From Hyposmocoma kahamanoa (lineage: Eukaryota; Arthropoda; Insecta; Lepidoptera; Cosmopterigidae), in the NCBI RefSeq assembly GCF_003589595.1, contig NW_020653945.1, positions 4,451,026 through 4,515,025 on the forward strand: DNA of 64,000 nucleotides. Direction: 5' to 3'. Position 1 is the stretch's first letter. Each line of letters starts with the position of its first letter. Positions 19,800-30,459 of the stretch are shown here, piece after piece. The translations under genes and the position numbers were made by a program. The notes beneath the pieces are model-generated. The model had not been told where the DNA came from. It saw only the letters and a list, made by a program, of their open reading frames with translations, and did not search any database.

Positions 19800-20034
19800 T
19801 TGAAACCCTGTTATGAAAAATGAATATTATTTTTCATATATAACACTACTATGTGATGGATTTTTATACTTACAGGGCATCAAATAAAGGAAATAATATA
19901 GTAAATACAATTAATATATAACACAGAATAACTTTGTTGGCTGAGAATCGGCAGAGCCGTTTAGGTCCAATAATAAAGTTTTTATTGTCATAGGACTTTC
20001 TTTCATTTCTTGTCTGTGTATATGCGTGTCTATA
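19800..20034. other. Unassigned DNA
   Basis: Nothing supported. Confidence 0.6.
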
Positions 20035-20125
20035 TCGTCGGTGCTTTCTAGAAAAAACGAAAGCGTCATTACGAAAAATTTTTCAAGTAAGCATGTTTCA
20101 GTTTTTCATGACTGTTTTAAATTCA
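20035..20125. mobile_element. Partial relative of the MITE at 1470-1692
   Basis: Starts tcgtcggtgctttctagaaa after a TA and shares 'catgactgttttaaattc' with the right half of the other copy. The opposite end is missing. Confidence 0.55.
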
Positions 20126-20427
20126 CTTTTATCACTTTTACACATTTATCACAGTAACATTCTTATTGGTAAGTGTTAATTCGCAAGGTGGTCATTATTG
20201 GTGAGTGTCGATTACTAACCAGTCAATTAGTGGATTTTTGGTGTTCATTACTGGAGATTTAGAGAAATTCTAGTTTATGTTACTTTTAGTAAAAATTATA
20301 GTTTTTTTATGAAACATACTATAGCATAATCTTTCTTGAGGATAATATCTGTCAAGTAAACTAGTCACGGTTAACCATCTGTTAACATAAATACTATGTA
20401 TAAAAACAAAAAAGTTATGTGTTTTAC

Positions 20428-20621
20428 GCACACATATTCACACTAGGAAAAACCCTGTGTCGCGGGTGCTATGGACACAAACACAGAAAACCACAAATTA
20501 CATCCAAACGCACGAGAGAAATAAATGTATGCCATAGAAATATTTCTAACGGCCCGGGAATCGTACCCGAGATCTTTGCGTGGCAGACCGGCATGGTAAC
20601 CTTTCGACCACGGAGGCAGTT
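20428..20621 (-). mobile_element. tRNA-derived SINE, family C, copy 4
   Basis: On the minus strand the head is 'actgcctccgtggtcgaaag', the B-box region 'ggtacgattcccgggcc' (one base off consensus), and the body 'tttctctcgtgcgtttggat'. It lies about 630 bp from copy 3 in opposite orientation. Confidence 0.85.
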
Positions 20622-20629
20622 AACAAAGG

Positions 20630-21430
20630 CAATTTCAAATTAAAAAACGCTTCCCTTAAAATGTCGTTCATAGGTGCCATCACCTTTTTTATATATTCGG
20701 TATTCGGCCGAATAGCAAAAAACAAGCCGAATAAGCCGAATACACATCGCAATTCTAATAAATATCTTTTCAGTACCCATCTAGAAGTCTTGTCATTAAC
20801 ATCGTCGAGAATCTAATGAATTTTTAGGCCATACATTCCTTTACTGTAATATCCAGTCGAGTCACGTGGACTCTGTTGCCGTCCAAAGAAACCCTGCACA
20901 TTCCGATGGACAACAAATAATCGTTTCGCAACGCTGAAGCCAACAAACACCCACAAAGTTGCTATAATACTATTAATCCAGGAATACGTGTCTCATATTT
21001 TCGGTAATATTCAGTTGTAGTAATAACAGGAATCACTGTGTAGAAATTTTACAAAACAATACATATAATATTACAGCACTTATATTTAATTTTTACAAGG
21101 TATGGAATTTTTTATAAGTCTTCGATCTTTGTATATTTCTTTTTATTAATAATTTTGGCTTGGATACAAGTCCTTTGAGCCATGTCTTCGTTTAATTACG
21201 TTTCTGTAAATATGGCCGTCACAAAGAGCATAGGCAATTTGAGGCGACGTGCTTGGATTGACTCGGAATTCCTAAGAACGGGCTAATACGGGTATTTTAG
21301 TTCGAGATTCGTATAATTTCGCGTTTTAATCTTCGATTAAGGCACTATCCTATTCCATTTTAAACTAGATTTCACAAAATAATTGAAAGTTAAAATAAAA
21401 ACGACACTTTTCCCTCCAAAAGGCCCAAAG
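20630..21430. other. Unassigned; short CGAAT-rich inverted motif
   Basis: Around 20695-20745 'attcggtattcggccgaata' is followed by 'gccgaataagccgaatac'. This resembles the end of some hAT-like repeats but has no partner. The rest is unassigned. Confidence 0.4.
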
Positions 21431-21432
21431 CC

Positions 21433-21805
21433 AGTCGATCTTTATATTAATAATCATAACAAACTAGTGGAGTAATTGCACAAAAAATAATTGAATATCA
21501 ATTCAATAAAATCATTTTCACAGTTAATAGCGATATCTCTAGTCGGCGCTGATAGCTGTAAAGGTATCTAACCGGGTGACGAAATACTTTAATAGATTTG
21601 TCATAGACGGCGCTGCGGCTAAAAAGTCGTTGAAAATATACAAAGATCCGACAAAAAGTACATAGAAAAATTCGTAAAGTCCGCTGGTTTGTTCCGTGGC
21701 TTAGATGGCGTAGCGTCTGCCACGGTTTGCTAAGAGACGTCATTTCGAATCCGGCCGGATCAAAGATTTTTTTTAATTGTTTGATCTTCGTGTTAATAAT
21801 CATTT
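21433..21805 (+). repeat. tRep-B copy 6, one full unit
   Basis: Begins with the tail motif (gatctttatattaataatca), then 'aacaaactagtggagtaatt', then the body. The tRNA-like region has A box TGGCTTAGATGG and a damaged B box (atttcgaatccgg), then T-runs and a second tail (tgatcttcgtgttaataatc). The period between tail motifs is about 343 bp. Confidence 0.85.
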
Positions 21806-21865
21806 ACAAGGTATAATTTTACAAGAAGGCGTTTATTTGTAATTACGTATGCGTGAGGATTTTGT

Positions 21866-22115
21866 GAAAAAAGTGGTAGCGCAATGGATTGACCTACTAT
21901 CTCTCAAGCAGAAGCTGAGGGTTCGAATCTGGGCTCGCACATCTAACTTTCTCAGAACTTTGGGGGAAGTTGAATTTGAAATATAACATGCTTTTCGGTG
22001 AAGAAAAACTTTGTGATGAAACCTGCACGTCGAAGAAGGTTCACAAACCTCGTAAAACGTGTTGAGTCCCCAACCCGCATTTAGCCAGCATGGCGGACTA
22101 AACCCTCCCCAGAAG
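21866..22115 (+). mobile_element. Bm1-like tRNA-derived SINE
   Basis: Head 'agtggtagcgcaatggattg' (A box region) and 'gagggttcgaatctgggctc' (B box GGTTCGAATCT) lead into 'gatgaaacctgcacgtcgaa' and 'agccagcatggcggacta'. It ends about 22115 without the usual terminal block. Compared with the copy at 310 it has an intact B box. Confidence 0.85.
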
Positions 22116-22119
22116 CTCA

Positions 22120-22656
22120 AACACATCCAGCCATACAAGCCTTTTGATGGATTAAATATTTCAACACTGGTGTTGTGTTTATTACAATTTACAATAATTT
22201 CCACTAATTTACTTAGCAAATTTATTTTTCTATACTATTTTACAATATATATAATTAATTATTCATAATTATTATTCCAAACCATTGACTTACAAATAAA
22301 CTTATTTATAATTTAATTGTAAGTCAATGTTCCAAACATAAAAAAAACTCCTTGTAAGTAAACTTATAAATTGGTTTCTTGGAAACAAAAAAAAAACTTT
22401 TGCGCATTAGGGTCGTAAAATATTACTTTTAACAAGTTTCACCGCTGTATAACTTTTCGAGTAATTGTTGTAAAACCAAGTCCGGACTCGCATTTAAATA
22501 CCATCCTAAAAAAATAGACACCCGACAAATGTTTTTTAAGAAAAATTACAGCTCCAGTCATTAATCCAATACATTGACGTTTAGCGCTTTCAAATTAGAC
22601 GCTTATAGAAGCGCTGCAGTGTCGCCATTGTGGTGCTGCAGACGTGCCATTATTAA
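22120..22656. other. Unassigned AT-rich DNA
   Basis: Contains 'ttgacttacaaataaactta' and an inverted 'ttgtaagtcaatg' about 40 bp later, a weak hairpin. No gene supported. Confidence 0.5.
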
Positions 22657-22940
22657 TTTTTAACCGACTTCAAAAAAAGGAGGAGGTTCTCAATTCGTCT
22701 GTATTTTCTTTTTTCTTTTTTTTCGTATGTATGTTACGCGATATCTCCGCCATTTGTCAACCAATTTTGATGATTCTTTTTTTGTTGGAAAGAAGGTACA
22801 TCAGAAGTGGTCCCATTCAAATTTCAAGAAAATATTATCTAACATACTTTTTTTTTATATAATATATTACAAAATATACCTCTAAGGGTGGCAAACTTGG
22901 GGATGAATGACTTTTGAGGTCGGTTTTTTAACTGGAGGTT
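22657..22940. repeat. 'accgacttc' repeat, uninterrupted copy
   Basis: The left end is aaccgacttcaaaaaaggag and the right end, read inward on the other strand, is aaaaaaccgacctcaaaagt, so the termini are inverted. Internal blocks 'tgtatgttacgcgatatctc' and 'aggtacatcagaagtggtcc' recur at 32466-33065. This copy preserves 'gtatgttacgcgat' intact and serves as the empty site for the MITE at 32522. Confidence 0.85.
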
Positions 22941-23626
22941 AGTTTATTACTATGTATAGAAGCGCAGTTGCAACGCTACTGTTGTGACACGCGCGCGCCA
23001 CTTTTCCAGTCATAATTAATAAACTAAAAATTGAGGGGTATAGAAACAAAGTCGTCTCTGTTATAGAGGATCCAAATTGAGAAAACGAGATCATTTCGTT
23101 TCAACATCTTCTTGCCATCTATTAGTCGCAAAAATTTACTGGCTGTTGGATGGTATTACAATTTGCAAAATTAAACAAAACTTCCATGTTTCTGGATCAC
23201 GACTACGTTATTTAGAACGTATTGAACAAACTGGTTGCAAATTTTGATCCATTTTCAAAAGATTAAATAGAAAAAATAATAAAAAGTTTTCTCCTTACAA
23301 ATAATAACAACCGCCATATTAACGCGCTGTGATTGGTTGAATTGGACAAAAGCGTTTTTGTTACTGACCCAATCATGGACATTGTCAAGTTTACCCCCGT
23401 TTGTCGGAGCGATTTTCGGAGAATCTGTACGTCTCTGCAACTAACTGGAATTACAGCCTTGAAGGAATAGATGAAACAAACAAAATGACATTCATAGTTT
23501 AAAAAAAAGTAAATTTTGGACAGAGACGGTTTTGCTTCCCCTCAATCACTGAAGTGCGACAGACCGCTGCTCCACAGTCGCGCCACTGCAGTACTTCTAC
23601 AAGCGTCAAATTTGAAGGCGTCCTTA
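22941..23626. other. Unassigned DNA
   Basis: A GC box-like 'cacgcgcgcgccactt' and a 'ctgtgattggttg' (CCAAT-like) occur, but no gene supports a promoter. Confidence 0.45.
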
Positions 23627-23989
23627 GGGTCGAAACACAAAACTGCGAATCGGCGCGAATGAGAATTCGCAACGCAGAAAACCGAGACGCGAATTGTTGC
23701 GATGCGATTTCATGCGGCAAGGCATTTCACTGCCACGGTTCGGGAGACCATTCCTTCGACGATGATCAACCGTACTGAACGTATTTTTCAAACTAGGTAG
23801 CGATATGGATCGTAAAACGAGTCTTGCATTGCTGTTATTGATAAGAAAGTATAGGAAAAAAAATACACAAATGAGATCAACATCGCAGGAATGCACGATG
23901 CGGAGCAATTCTCAAATTTTTGCGATGCGTCGTGCGAGTTTGTAGATTTCTGCGATGCGACATCGCATCTCAGTGTTGTGGCTCGACCC
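23627..23989 (+). mobile_element. Harbinger-type MITE, copy 2 (363 bp)
   Basis: Left end gggtcgaaacacaaaactgc after TTA (23624-23626), right end ...gttgtggctcgaccc at 23989. The right flank is ggc, not TTA, so that flank has been altered. It matches the MITE at 15700-16017 over most of its length, including the tgcgatgcgac subterminal motifs. The open frame from 23805 begins M-D-R-K-T-S-L-A and keeps the leucine run and RKYRKK. It is longer than copy 1 by a few short internal insertions. Confidence 0.75.
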
Positions 23990-24192
23990 GGCGTGGTATG
24001 TTCAGTGGGGCATTTAAGCTTTGTACGCAAACGTGTGTCTTGTGTTGGATACATCCATAGATATAGAAAAAAGGGGAGATTTGGTATGGGGGCGTGGTCC
24101 GTGTCGCCTCGATATGATCAAAATGATCAACAAACATCGCCACAGTGATATGGTGATCGTTGTACATACAAGGTCTCTCGTAAAACGTGAAA

Positions 24193-24333
24193 ATGCCAAG
24201 TTGTAGCGATACACCTTGCAAAAATTTGAGTGAAAAGAAAAATTTTAAAACCAGTGAGATAACATTCCACCGGCTATTTGCATTTTTAGTTACTATTTCT
24301 ATAATTATTCATGTTTTCTTTTTGTCTCCATAG
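24193..24333 (+). pseudogene. THAP-like zinc finger, N-terminal half (46 codons)
   Basis: The frame starts M-P-S-C-S-D-T-P-C-K-N and continues to S-E-I-T-F-H-R-L-F at residues 21-29, ending at a tag at 24331. THAP domains begin with a cysteine pair spaced C-x(2-4)-C and, about 20 residues on, a phenylalanine-histidine-x-phenylalanine/leucine-proline segment. Here Cys4, Cys9 and I-T-F-H at 23-26 fit; the proline is absent and the distal C-x2-H is not encoded. The last 20 residues are hydrophobic and read through what looks like an intron: a pyrimidine-rich tract ends in 'tctccatag' at 24333. The true exon may therefore end near the F-H motif. Independent support comes from the similar frame at 47272-47394. 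Confidence 0.55.
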
Positions 24334-24355
24334 AAATATTCTAGACTCGAATATA

Positions 24356-25898
24356 CACACATCAAAAAAAGTTTGCGATCACTTCGAAAAACTGAAATCT
24401 TTATTGTTACTGTAGATTATATTATGATTTTTTCTTCTTTTTAGATTCTTTATTTAAAAATAAATTAGAACATAAAACAATGACCCCGTTCAATTGTTTT
24501 TTCATATAAAAAGGCTTTCAGTCCTAGCTTACGCTCATTCAGAAATCTGATTTAGTCAATTATAAGCGATTCAAGATATTTTTCGCGGAAAGTTATGATT
24601 GAAAAAATGCCAAGAGGATTATCAGAGGTTTTACGAGCTAGAATAGTAACTTTGAGGGAAGAAGGATACACCACGAGAGTAATAGCACGCAGACTTGCTA
24701 TATCCCAATCCTGTGTCGTGGCTACGTTGCAGAGGTATCACGGAATGGGGAATTTAGCTGACCGACCCCGCAGCGGTCGCCCAACTGTTTTGACAGCTGC
24801 CCAAAAGCGCTATATTAGATTGCTGGCAGCCCGTGATCCAACAATCAACGCCACTAATATAAAAGCAGAAGTCAGGGCCGCCTCTGGGCTTGAAGTTAGC
24901 ACGCAGACCGTTCGCAATTGCTTGCACCAGGCTGGATTACGAGCACGGAGGTCTTGGCGAGCTCCGCTCAATTCCCGGCAACGTCAACAACGAACATTGC
25001 AGTGGGCTAGACTTCGGCAAAATGAAGAAGGTGAGGACGAAAACATTTGGCAAAACTGTCTCTTCGTTGACGAATTCCGAATCAGCACTCATCCAGATAA
25101 CCGACGTGTCCGTGTCTGGAGAAGACCAGGCGACCGTGAAAGACAAAGAACTGCCACTGGAACAGTTCAGCAAGGCGGAAAATCGGTGTCCTTTTGGGGT
25201 GGCATTATGATTGGAGCTAGAACGCCTTTGATCCCGTATCGGGGCTTCATGACAGCAGACATGTACAAAGCAGTTGCTATTGATGATATCGTCAGACCAT
25301 TCCGAGTAAACCATGGGCACCAATTTGTACTGGTCGATGATAATGCGCCCGCACATCGAGCTCAACGAGTCAATGCTGCTCTTCAAGAATACGATATCAC
25401 ACGATTAGACTGGCCTGCCGGCTCGCCCGACTTAAACCCAATAGAGCACGCGTGGGATGCTCTTAAACGAGCAGTATGGAACCGTGAGCCACGTCCCCAG
25501 ACAGTTCCAGAGCTCAGGGAAGCCGCTATTGAAGAATGGGATAGGTTACCCCAGGAAATGCTGGATAACTTGATCCTCGGCATGCCCAGGAGGATCTTCG
25601 CATGTATTCGAGCCAGGGGAGGAGTTATTTTATATTGAATTTACACCTTTTAATAATAAATTGTTGTTTAAGTTTAATTAAACAGTCTTTTTCTTTCTAT
25701 GAAATTTCTATCACTATTACATTATGATTAATGGCTCAATTTTTTAAAATAAATAATAAAAAATAGTTTTATATTTTAATTTCAAACAGGGTATTCCTAT
25801 TTAAAGAAAGCATACAACATAGATTTTTTCTTGATAAAGTTAAATTTAAAGAATTATAGGAGCTTATGCTATTGATCGCAAACTTTTTTTGATGTGTG
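24356..25898 (+). mobile_element. Intact Tc1-type DNA transposon, 1,543 bp
   Basis: The left end (24356-24381) and right end (25873-25898, inverted) are identical for 26 bp, beginning cacacatcaaaaaaagtttg. TA flanks both sides (24354-24355, 25899-25900), the standard Tc1/mariner target duplication. A single transposase gene occupies the middle, with 239 bp of leader and 260 bp of trailer. Perfect ends and an open transposase suggest recent arrival. It sits in the P-like element just after its THAP-like exon. Only one copy is present in the window. Confidence 0.97.
24595..25638 (+). CDS. Tc1-type transposase, DD34E, 347 residues
   Basis: The enzyme excises and reinserts its transposon by a cut-and-paste DDE reaction at TA sites. 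The N-terminal ~120 residues contain two helix-turn-helix units (about 10-50 and 65-115) separated by a GRPR-like linker, 'DRPRSGRPTVL' at 57-67. The catalytic domain shows Asp159 in 'LFVDEFRIS', Asp249 in 'LVDDNAPAHRA' and Glu284 in 'SPDLNPIEHAW'. Asp249 and Glu284 have 34 residues between them, hence DD34E. A glycine-rich 'GGKSVSFWGGIM' (194-205) matches the family's GG-x-VM-WG box. Length is normal for Tc1 (340-350). The first ATG is used; a second at codon 5 (24607) gives MPRGLSEV and could be the real start. No internal stop or frameshift is present. Confidence 0.96.
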   Translation: MIEKMPRGLSEVLRARIVTLREEGYTTRVIARRLAISQSCVVATLQRYHGMGNLADRPRSGRPTVLTAAQKRYIRLLAARDPTINATNIKAEVRAASGLEVSTQTVRNCLHQAGLRARRSWRAPLNSRQRQQRTLQWARLRQNEEGEDENIWQNCLFVDEFRISTHPDNRRVRVWRRPGDRERQRTATGTVQQGGKSVSFWGGIMIGARTPLIPYRGFMTADMYKAVAIDDIVRPFRVNHGHQFVLVDDNAPAHRAQRVNAALQEYDITRLDWPAGSPDLNPIEHAWDALKRAVWNREPRPQTVPELREAAIEEWDRLPQEMLDNLILGMPRRIFACIRARGGVILY

Positions 25899-26237
25899 TA
25901 CATAGTGATGTTCATTTACGATGACTGATGTTTACCGACAATAAATTTTTACTGAAATGTTTGAATTTCTTACTATGATTTTTGTAATTAAAGTCCCTAA
26001 AATATCGAAGCGAAAAGAATTCACGTTAAATTAATTTCTTTTATTTTATTATTATTAATATTACTAAACATTTTATTTCGAGTAACTTTAACACAACTCA
26101 TATTTTGAACAACCGTTTCAATTTCATGTCAATTTGTATGTTGCTGTTGCTTGAAGAAAAATGTATGTGTGAAATGTGCTACTAATTTTACATACTTAAC
26201 TATCACATCCTACAGATGCCGCGTTCCTAAGAAGCGG

Positions 26238-26284
26238 ACACTAAGAACTCACGGAAATGTGAAAACCGCGTGAGTTCTTAGTGT
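26238..26284. repeat. 16-bp inverted repeat inside the P-like element
   Basis: Arms acactaagaactcacg and cgtgagttcttagtgt are exact complements, 15 bases apart. Confidence 0.9.
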
Positions 26285-26737
26285 AACGAAAAATGAGTTT
26301 CAGCGCCATCTAACGTTTAATAGTTAGCTATTATATACTAGTAGCATTTTTACTAAAACGCCACCTGTTGGTGACTGACTGAACCAGGATGAAAAAAAAA
26401 ATTGAAATATTGTAATATAACTCTTACTGAAGGGACTGTAAGTTTCACTTTGTTAAATTTTAAAATTGTGTTACGTCGTTTTCACGTTTTAAGCCCTACC
26501 CAATCAAAATCTTTAAGTTATGGTAGTAGATAATAGAGCGTAAAGTTTGAATTGCACACAGGCTAAAAAGTGGCGACATCGGTACCCGATCTTACATAGC
26601 GTCATTATATATCTCCCCTTTTTTTCTATATCTATGAATACATCCAACTCAAGCCACAAAGTAGGCGCAAACCTTGAACGCACGACTGGGGTTGCTAGTT
26701 TTTGATGAAATAGTTGTCTGAAAGGATGGGGCTTTTT

Positions 26738-27024
26738 TTATAATATCAAGTGACGGAACAAACAAGTCGTGCGCCTAGTGGTAAGCGACACGCCTATCCG
26801 TAACAGTTGCAGTACGACTCAGAGCTTTAAATCGCAAAGATCTTTGGACCACTGCCACTGCTCCCGTCACTCTGAGACATAAGTTGACAAGTCCTATGTG
26901 CCTGTAATTTCACGAACACCCTTACCGTTCTGTACCGGAACGCAGTAATGCTCACATAACTGCTTGGCGGCGAGAAATAGTACTTCTGTGGACAAACTCT
27001 TTCACGAGGAACTCTACTGCTACT
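26738..27024 (-). repeat. Rep-A copy 9, full length
   Basis: Continuous minus-strand match from 'aatatcaagtgacggaacaa' to 'cacgaggaactctactgc'. Confidence 0.9.
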
Positions 27025-28109
27025 AAATCTATTTTAAACTCTCGCTTCTCCCATTGCCTAAAAAAGTAAATATGACAAATTAAAAATCAAAAATCGGTAA
27101 CGTAGTTAACGAGAACTTAAAGAAAGACCATTATTTATTTCCAGTAATTTATTTTTTATTATTCTCTCTTCAATTCAACTGTTATGTATTAAGATTATCT
27201 ATATATGTATAAATATACTGATATTTATAGAATACTGATTCTATCTATATAATTACATATTTTATTAATACGTATTATGTAGTGTATTCATGAAAATATT
27301 CTTCCCCTTTTGCATATCCCAAATGTTTATCCTAAGGTTACCTGGAAGAAATTGCTACATAGCAATAGGGCCGCCTGTTATACATTAACTTACCATGTTT
27401 ATAATTTAAATTACTGTTCTACGTTGGCACTGTAATTTCATGTTCGTATTTCATTCATTCGTTCATTTATTTATCACTTTATTTGGCATTCTTTTTCATA
27501 GTGACGTTATTAGCACACAATCTCTTTCAGTCTCAGTCTGAAAATCCAAGTACAGAACAATTTTTCGAAAAACATATTTATTAAACAAGTACAAAGAAGA
27601 AGAAAGGGGATTACAAGACAAAGCATGAAACTGAAAGGTAATAATTATATACATTGTTTAACCACATACGGTATTTAGTAATGTATAATTACATTACGCG
27701 TATAATTTATCTGACCTTGGCAATGTCGCTTAGCGAACTTGGCAAGTAAAGCTATAATTCTCAAGTTAATATAACTTACACGCTTTGTGAATAATTTCTC
27801 TATTCTCTACCGTTTTCTGAGCGATCCTGGCCTCTAACGTGATAGTAAATAAATTATTCAAGTTTGACTATGTATTTTGATTAGAAATTATTATCTGAGT
27901 TGGCATAAATTTTTGGATGCCCTCCATGACCCTACAGTTTGTGTACTGTAGATGCCAGATTCTATTTACGATAGGATTTGGGACCTAACTTTTAACCTTT
28001 CTGAATTGGTTTTGGCCTGGGTGTGCTGGTAATGCCCCGGAATGAATCTGGTAGCAAAGACGGGCAATGGGCTAAACCTCATTCAACAAACCCATTTAAG
28101 TAAGTACCA
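27025..28109. other. Unassigned AT-rich DNA
   Basis: No supported gene, and no copy of the families described here. Confidence 0.55.
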
Positions 28110-28362
28110 GTAAAGCTTCTTGTGAAAGAGTTCGTCCAGGGAAGTACTGCCACCTTAATGTTAGCATTCCTGCGTTCTGGTTTAGAAGGATAAGGGCGCT
28201 GGTGGAATACAGGCACATGGAACTTGTCAACTTATGCCACAAGGTGACGGGCGCAGAGGCAGTGTCTCTCAGATCTTTGCGATTTAAAGTTCTGAGTGGC
28301 AATAGCAATTGAAGTGCTATGGACAAGCGTGTCGCTTACCATCAGTGCACCTGTTCGTCCAA
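28110..28362 (+). repeat. Rep-A copy 10
   Basis: From 'taaagcttcttgtgaaagag' to 'cagtgcacctgttcgtcc', ending in an A-run at 28362. About 20 bases after 'gtactgccacctta' are deleted. Confidence 0.88.
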
Positions 28363-28879
28363 AAAAAAAAAACCATTTCTGCTCCAAACCGTGGGCAGAA
28401 ACAGTGAATACTTACCTAAATTGGTATATTTCCATAGTTATTATAAATTTCGATATAAAAAAATCTTTAGATTCTCACTACGAAGGATGTACAATAAGAT
28501 TCCATTTTTATAAAGATCGATACAAATGAATACGATGTAACGATTTTTTGTATTTATTTATTTCAATGCGATTTTCAAGCGAATCGAATCGTCCAGATCA
28601 CAAATAAACATTTTGTAATTACGTCATTAAATTTGAACAAAACACATGTTTTGTCATTATTTTCAAGAAATATTTTTTTGTAAATATTTTTGTTTTTTTC
28701 ATCTCTGTCTGGTACTCATAGTACCTACAGGTAATTCCTTCATTTGAAACCAGGTCAATGTTGTTGTTTTTCTGACATATTATTGTAGTTATTATTATAT
28801 TTTAGACGCTCGCCTCCCCTATGGTATACAGATTAATTTTGATTTTTTAAATGAGAGAGACGCTGTTATATAATCCCCG
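28363..28879. other. Unassigned AT-rich DNA
   Basis: Nothing supported. Confidence 0.6.
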
Positions 28880-29270
28880 CCAATTTTTATGAAAAATAGT
28901 GACAGACATAACATTAATACGAGGAATAAAAATAAACTAGCTGTTCTTGACAGTCGTGTCACAAATTCATGTTATTGTATACGCTTCTATAATAAGAATC
29001 AAATTTGTCATTTACGAGGTTTAAACTATAGTGAAACAAAACCTCTAGCAGGTAGTCTCGATCTAAGATGTTGGAAATAAATATAGTAATTGATAAGTGT
29101 ATTCAAGCGTACTTCCATAATCACCAAGAGCAACCCCTGGAGTTTCAAGTTCATTCTTCTCAGGGGAATCTCTGCCTTACGAATGAGCTGTACAGTTTAA
29201 TCGTAATCCGTATCATTACATTATTTTTAATGTTTGGCATTATAATATTATGTAAAGTATAATAGGTGGA
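28880..29270 (+). mobile_element. LINE 3' end, CR1-like, copy c
   Basis: Starts 'gaaaaatagtgacagacata' and runs through 'ctagctgttcttgacagtcg', 'gtctcgatctaagatgttgg' and 'cattcttctcaggggaatct' to 'gagctgtacagtttaatcg'. The terminal AATAAAG block seen in copies a and b is lost here. Confidence 0.7.
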
Positions 29271-29519
29271 AGATGTAGCGTCTATTCTAATAATGTTTCT
29301 AGCTTTTAAATTATGAATTGCAATGGTTTTTAATGTTTTCATTACTTCGAAGCTATATGTACGTGATAAGCGTAGAACGAGCGTAATTGAACATTCTTCA
29401 TTAACTAACAAAAGCTAAGAACATTCTGAAATGAGCCAGGGCGTTAAATGCCTTTGTATGTACAAAGTATATATATATATATGTATATATATACATATAG
29501 AAAGAAACTTCTTAGTATA
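29271..29519. other. Unassigned; AT dinucleotide tract
   Basis: A (TA)n/(AT)n tract at 29469-29499; otherwise nothing supported. Confidence 0.7.
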
Positions 29520-29900
29520 GAACTTGATATTTTAAACTTGCCTGCTTATCGGTATTTTACGGGATATATCACGGAGAGACGGAGAGTGTGCGTTAGGATT
29601 ACACGATTTAATTCCGTCTCCCCCTTTTCATCATCGGGGAACTAGACGTAGGCTTAGGTTCCATCCCTATGTTGTGGATATTCCAAAAACGAAGCGTTAC
29701 GCTTCCACGTTTATGTGGCGAACGGCTATGAAGTGGAATTCCCTGCCTGTAGACGTGTTTCCTGAACGTTAATATAACTTGGACCTTTTCAAGGCGAGTG
29801 TGAATAGGCATTACTTAGGTGTGCATGCTCCATTGTCGACCTCATCGTCACTTTCCATCAGGTGAGATGGAGGTGAAATGCCTACTTACATTTGTATAAA
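29520..29900 (+). pseudogene. C-terminal end of a LINE reverse transcriptase, copy 1
   Basis: One frame from about 29691 reads T-K-R-Y-A-S-T-F-M-W-R-T-A, then 'KWNSLPVDVFPER', a stop, then 'YNLDLFKASVNRH' and 'HAPLSTSSSLSIR' before a second stop. The W-N-S-L-P...F-K-x-x-V-N-R pattern is the conserved C-terminal tail of many insect LINE ORF2 proteins. The DNA after it (gatggaggtgaaatgcctac) is the 3' end. The same sequence occurs on the minus strand at 43645, 60478 and 63150. Clade not assigned; the RT core is missing. Confidence 0.75.
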
Positions 29901-30340
29901 AAAAAACTTTGTATCATTCTTATTGCAAGAGGCATGGAGTAGAATTTAAGTCTGACAACGCTCACCATCTTCATTGCCATGCAACTTTTAATCATCCTCT
30001 TTTCTAGTTCCTACCAATTTATGTTTTAAATTTTGAATCCTTCTCGAATTCCCTTTTTCTTCACTATTCTTACGTCTGTCCTATCTGTCGGCAGTACCAT
30101 CAAAATTCTTGAAACGTATAAAAAAACTTTGTATCATTCTTATCGCAAGAGGCATAGAGTAGAATTTAAGTCTGACAATGCTCACCTTCTTCATTATCAT
30201 GCCACCTTTTAATCATCCTCTTTTCTGGTTCCTACCAATTTATGTTTTTAATTTTGAATCCTTCTCGAATTCCCTTTTTCTTCATTATTCTTACGTTTGT
30301 CCTATCTGTCGGCACTACCATCAAAATTCTTGAAACGAGA
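29901..30340. repeat. Tandem duplication, two ~220-bp units
   Basis: Unit 1 (29901-30120) and unit 2 (30121-30340) both run from 'aaaaaactttgtatcattct' through 'gaggcat.gagtagaattta' to 'accatcaaaattcttgaaac'. They differ at scattered sites and by a single-base indel. A diverged third relative lies at about 37755-37960. Confidence 0.93.
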
Positions 30341-30459
30341 CGATGTGTCTATAAATCACAAATCATGCTCATTTCTTGATTATCGTACTTCATGTCGATT
30401 AATATTATATTTATATAGGCCCTTTTGGAGTGAGTATTTTGTTTTTATGGTAAGGTACT

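Larger units (their letters stand above)
24056..26636 (+). mobile_element. P-superfamily-like transposon with THAP-like exon, host of a nested Tc1
   Basis: Inverted termini read CATAGATATAGAAAAAA then ggggagat on the left, and the same with one extra A on the right. The 8-mers gatacatc (24048-24055) and aatacatc (26637-26644) flank the element, a 7/8 match. Inside the left end lies a THAP-like frame at 24193. A Tc1-type element occupies 24356-25898; without it the host is about 1,036 bp. The right part (25901-26600) has no recognisable transposase. Ends starting CA, 8-bp duplications and a THAP domain together are known for P-element-like transposons. The family call is inference, and it is a deletion derivative. 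Confidence 0.65.

Noticed and set aside
22980..23350. Promoter suggested by a CCAAT-like box and CG-rich run
   Set aside because: No downstream gene or initiator, and the words are common by chance.
24890..25386. Open frames in other frames and on the minus strand within the transposase
   Set aside because: They are overlaps of the real Tc1 transposase frame.
29901..30340. CRISPR-like or satellite array
   Set aside because: Only two long units, no spacers, in a eukaryotic repeat context.
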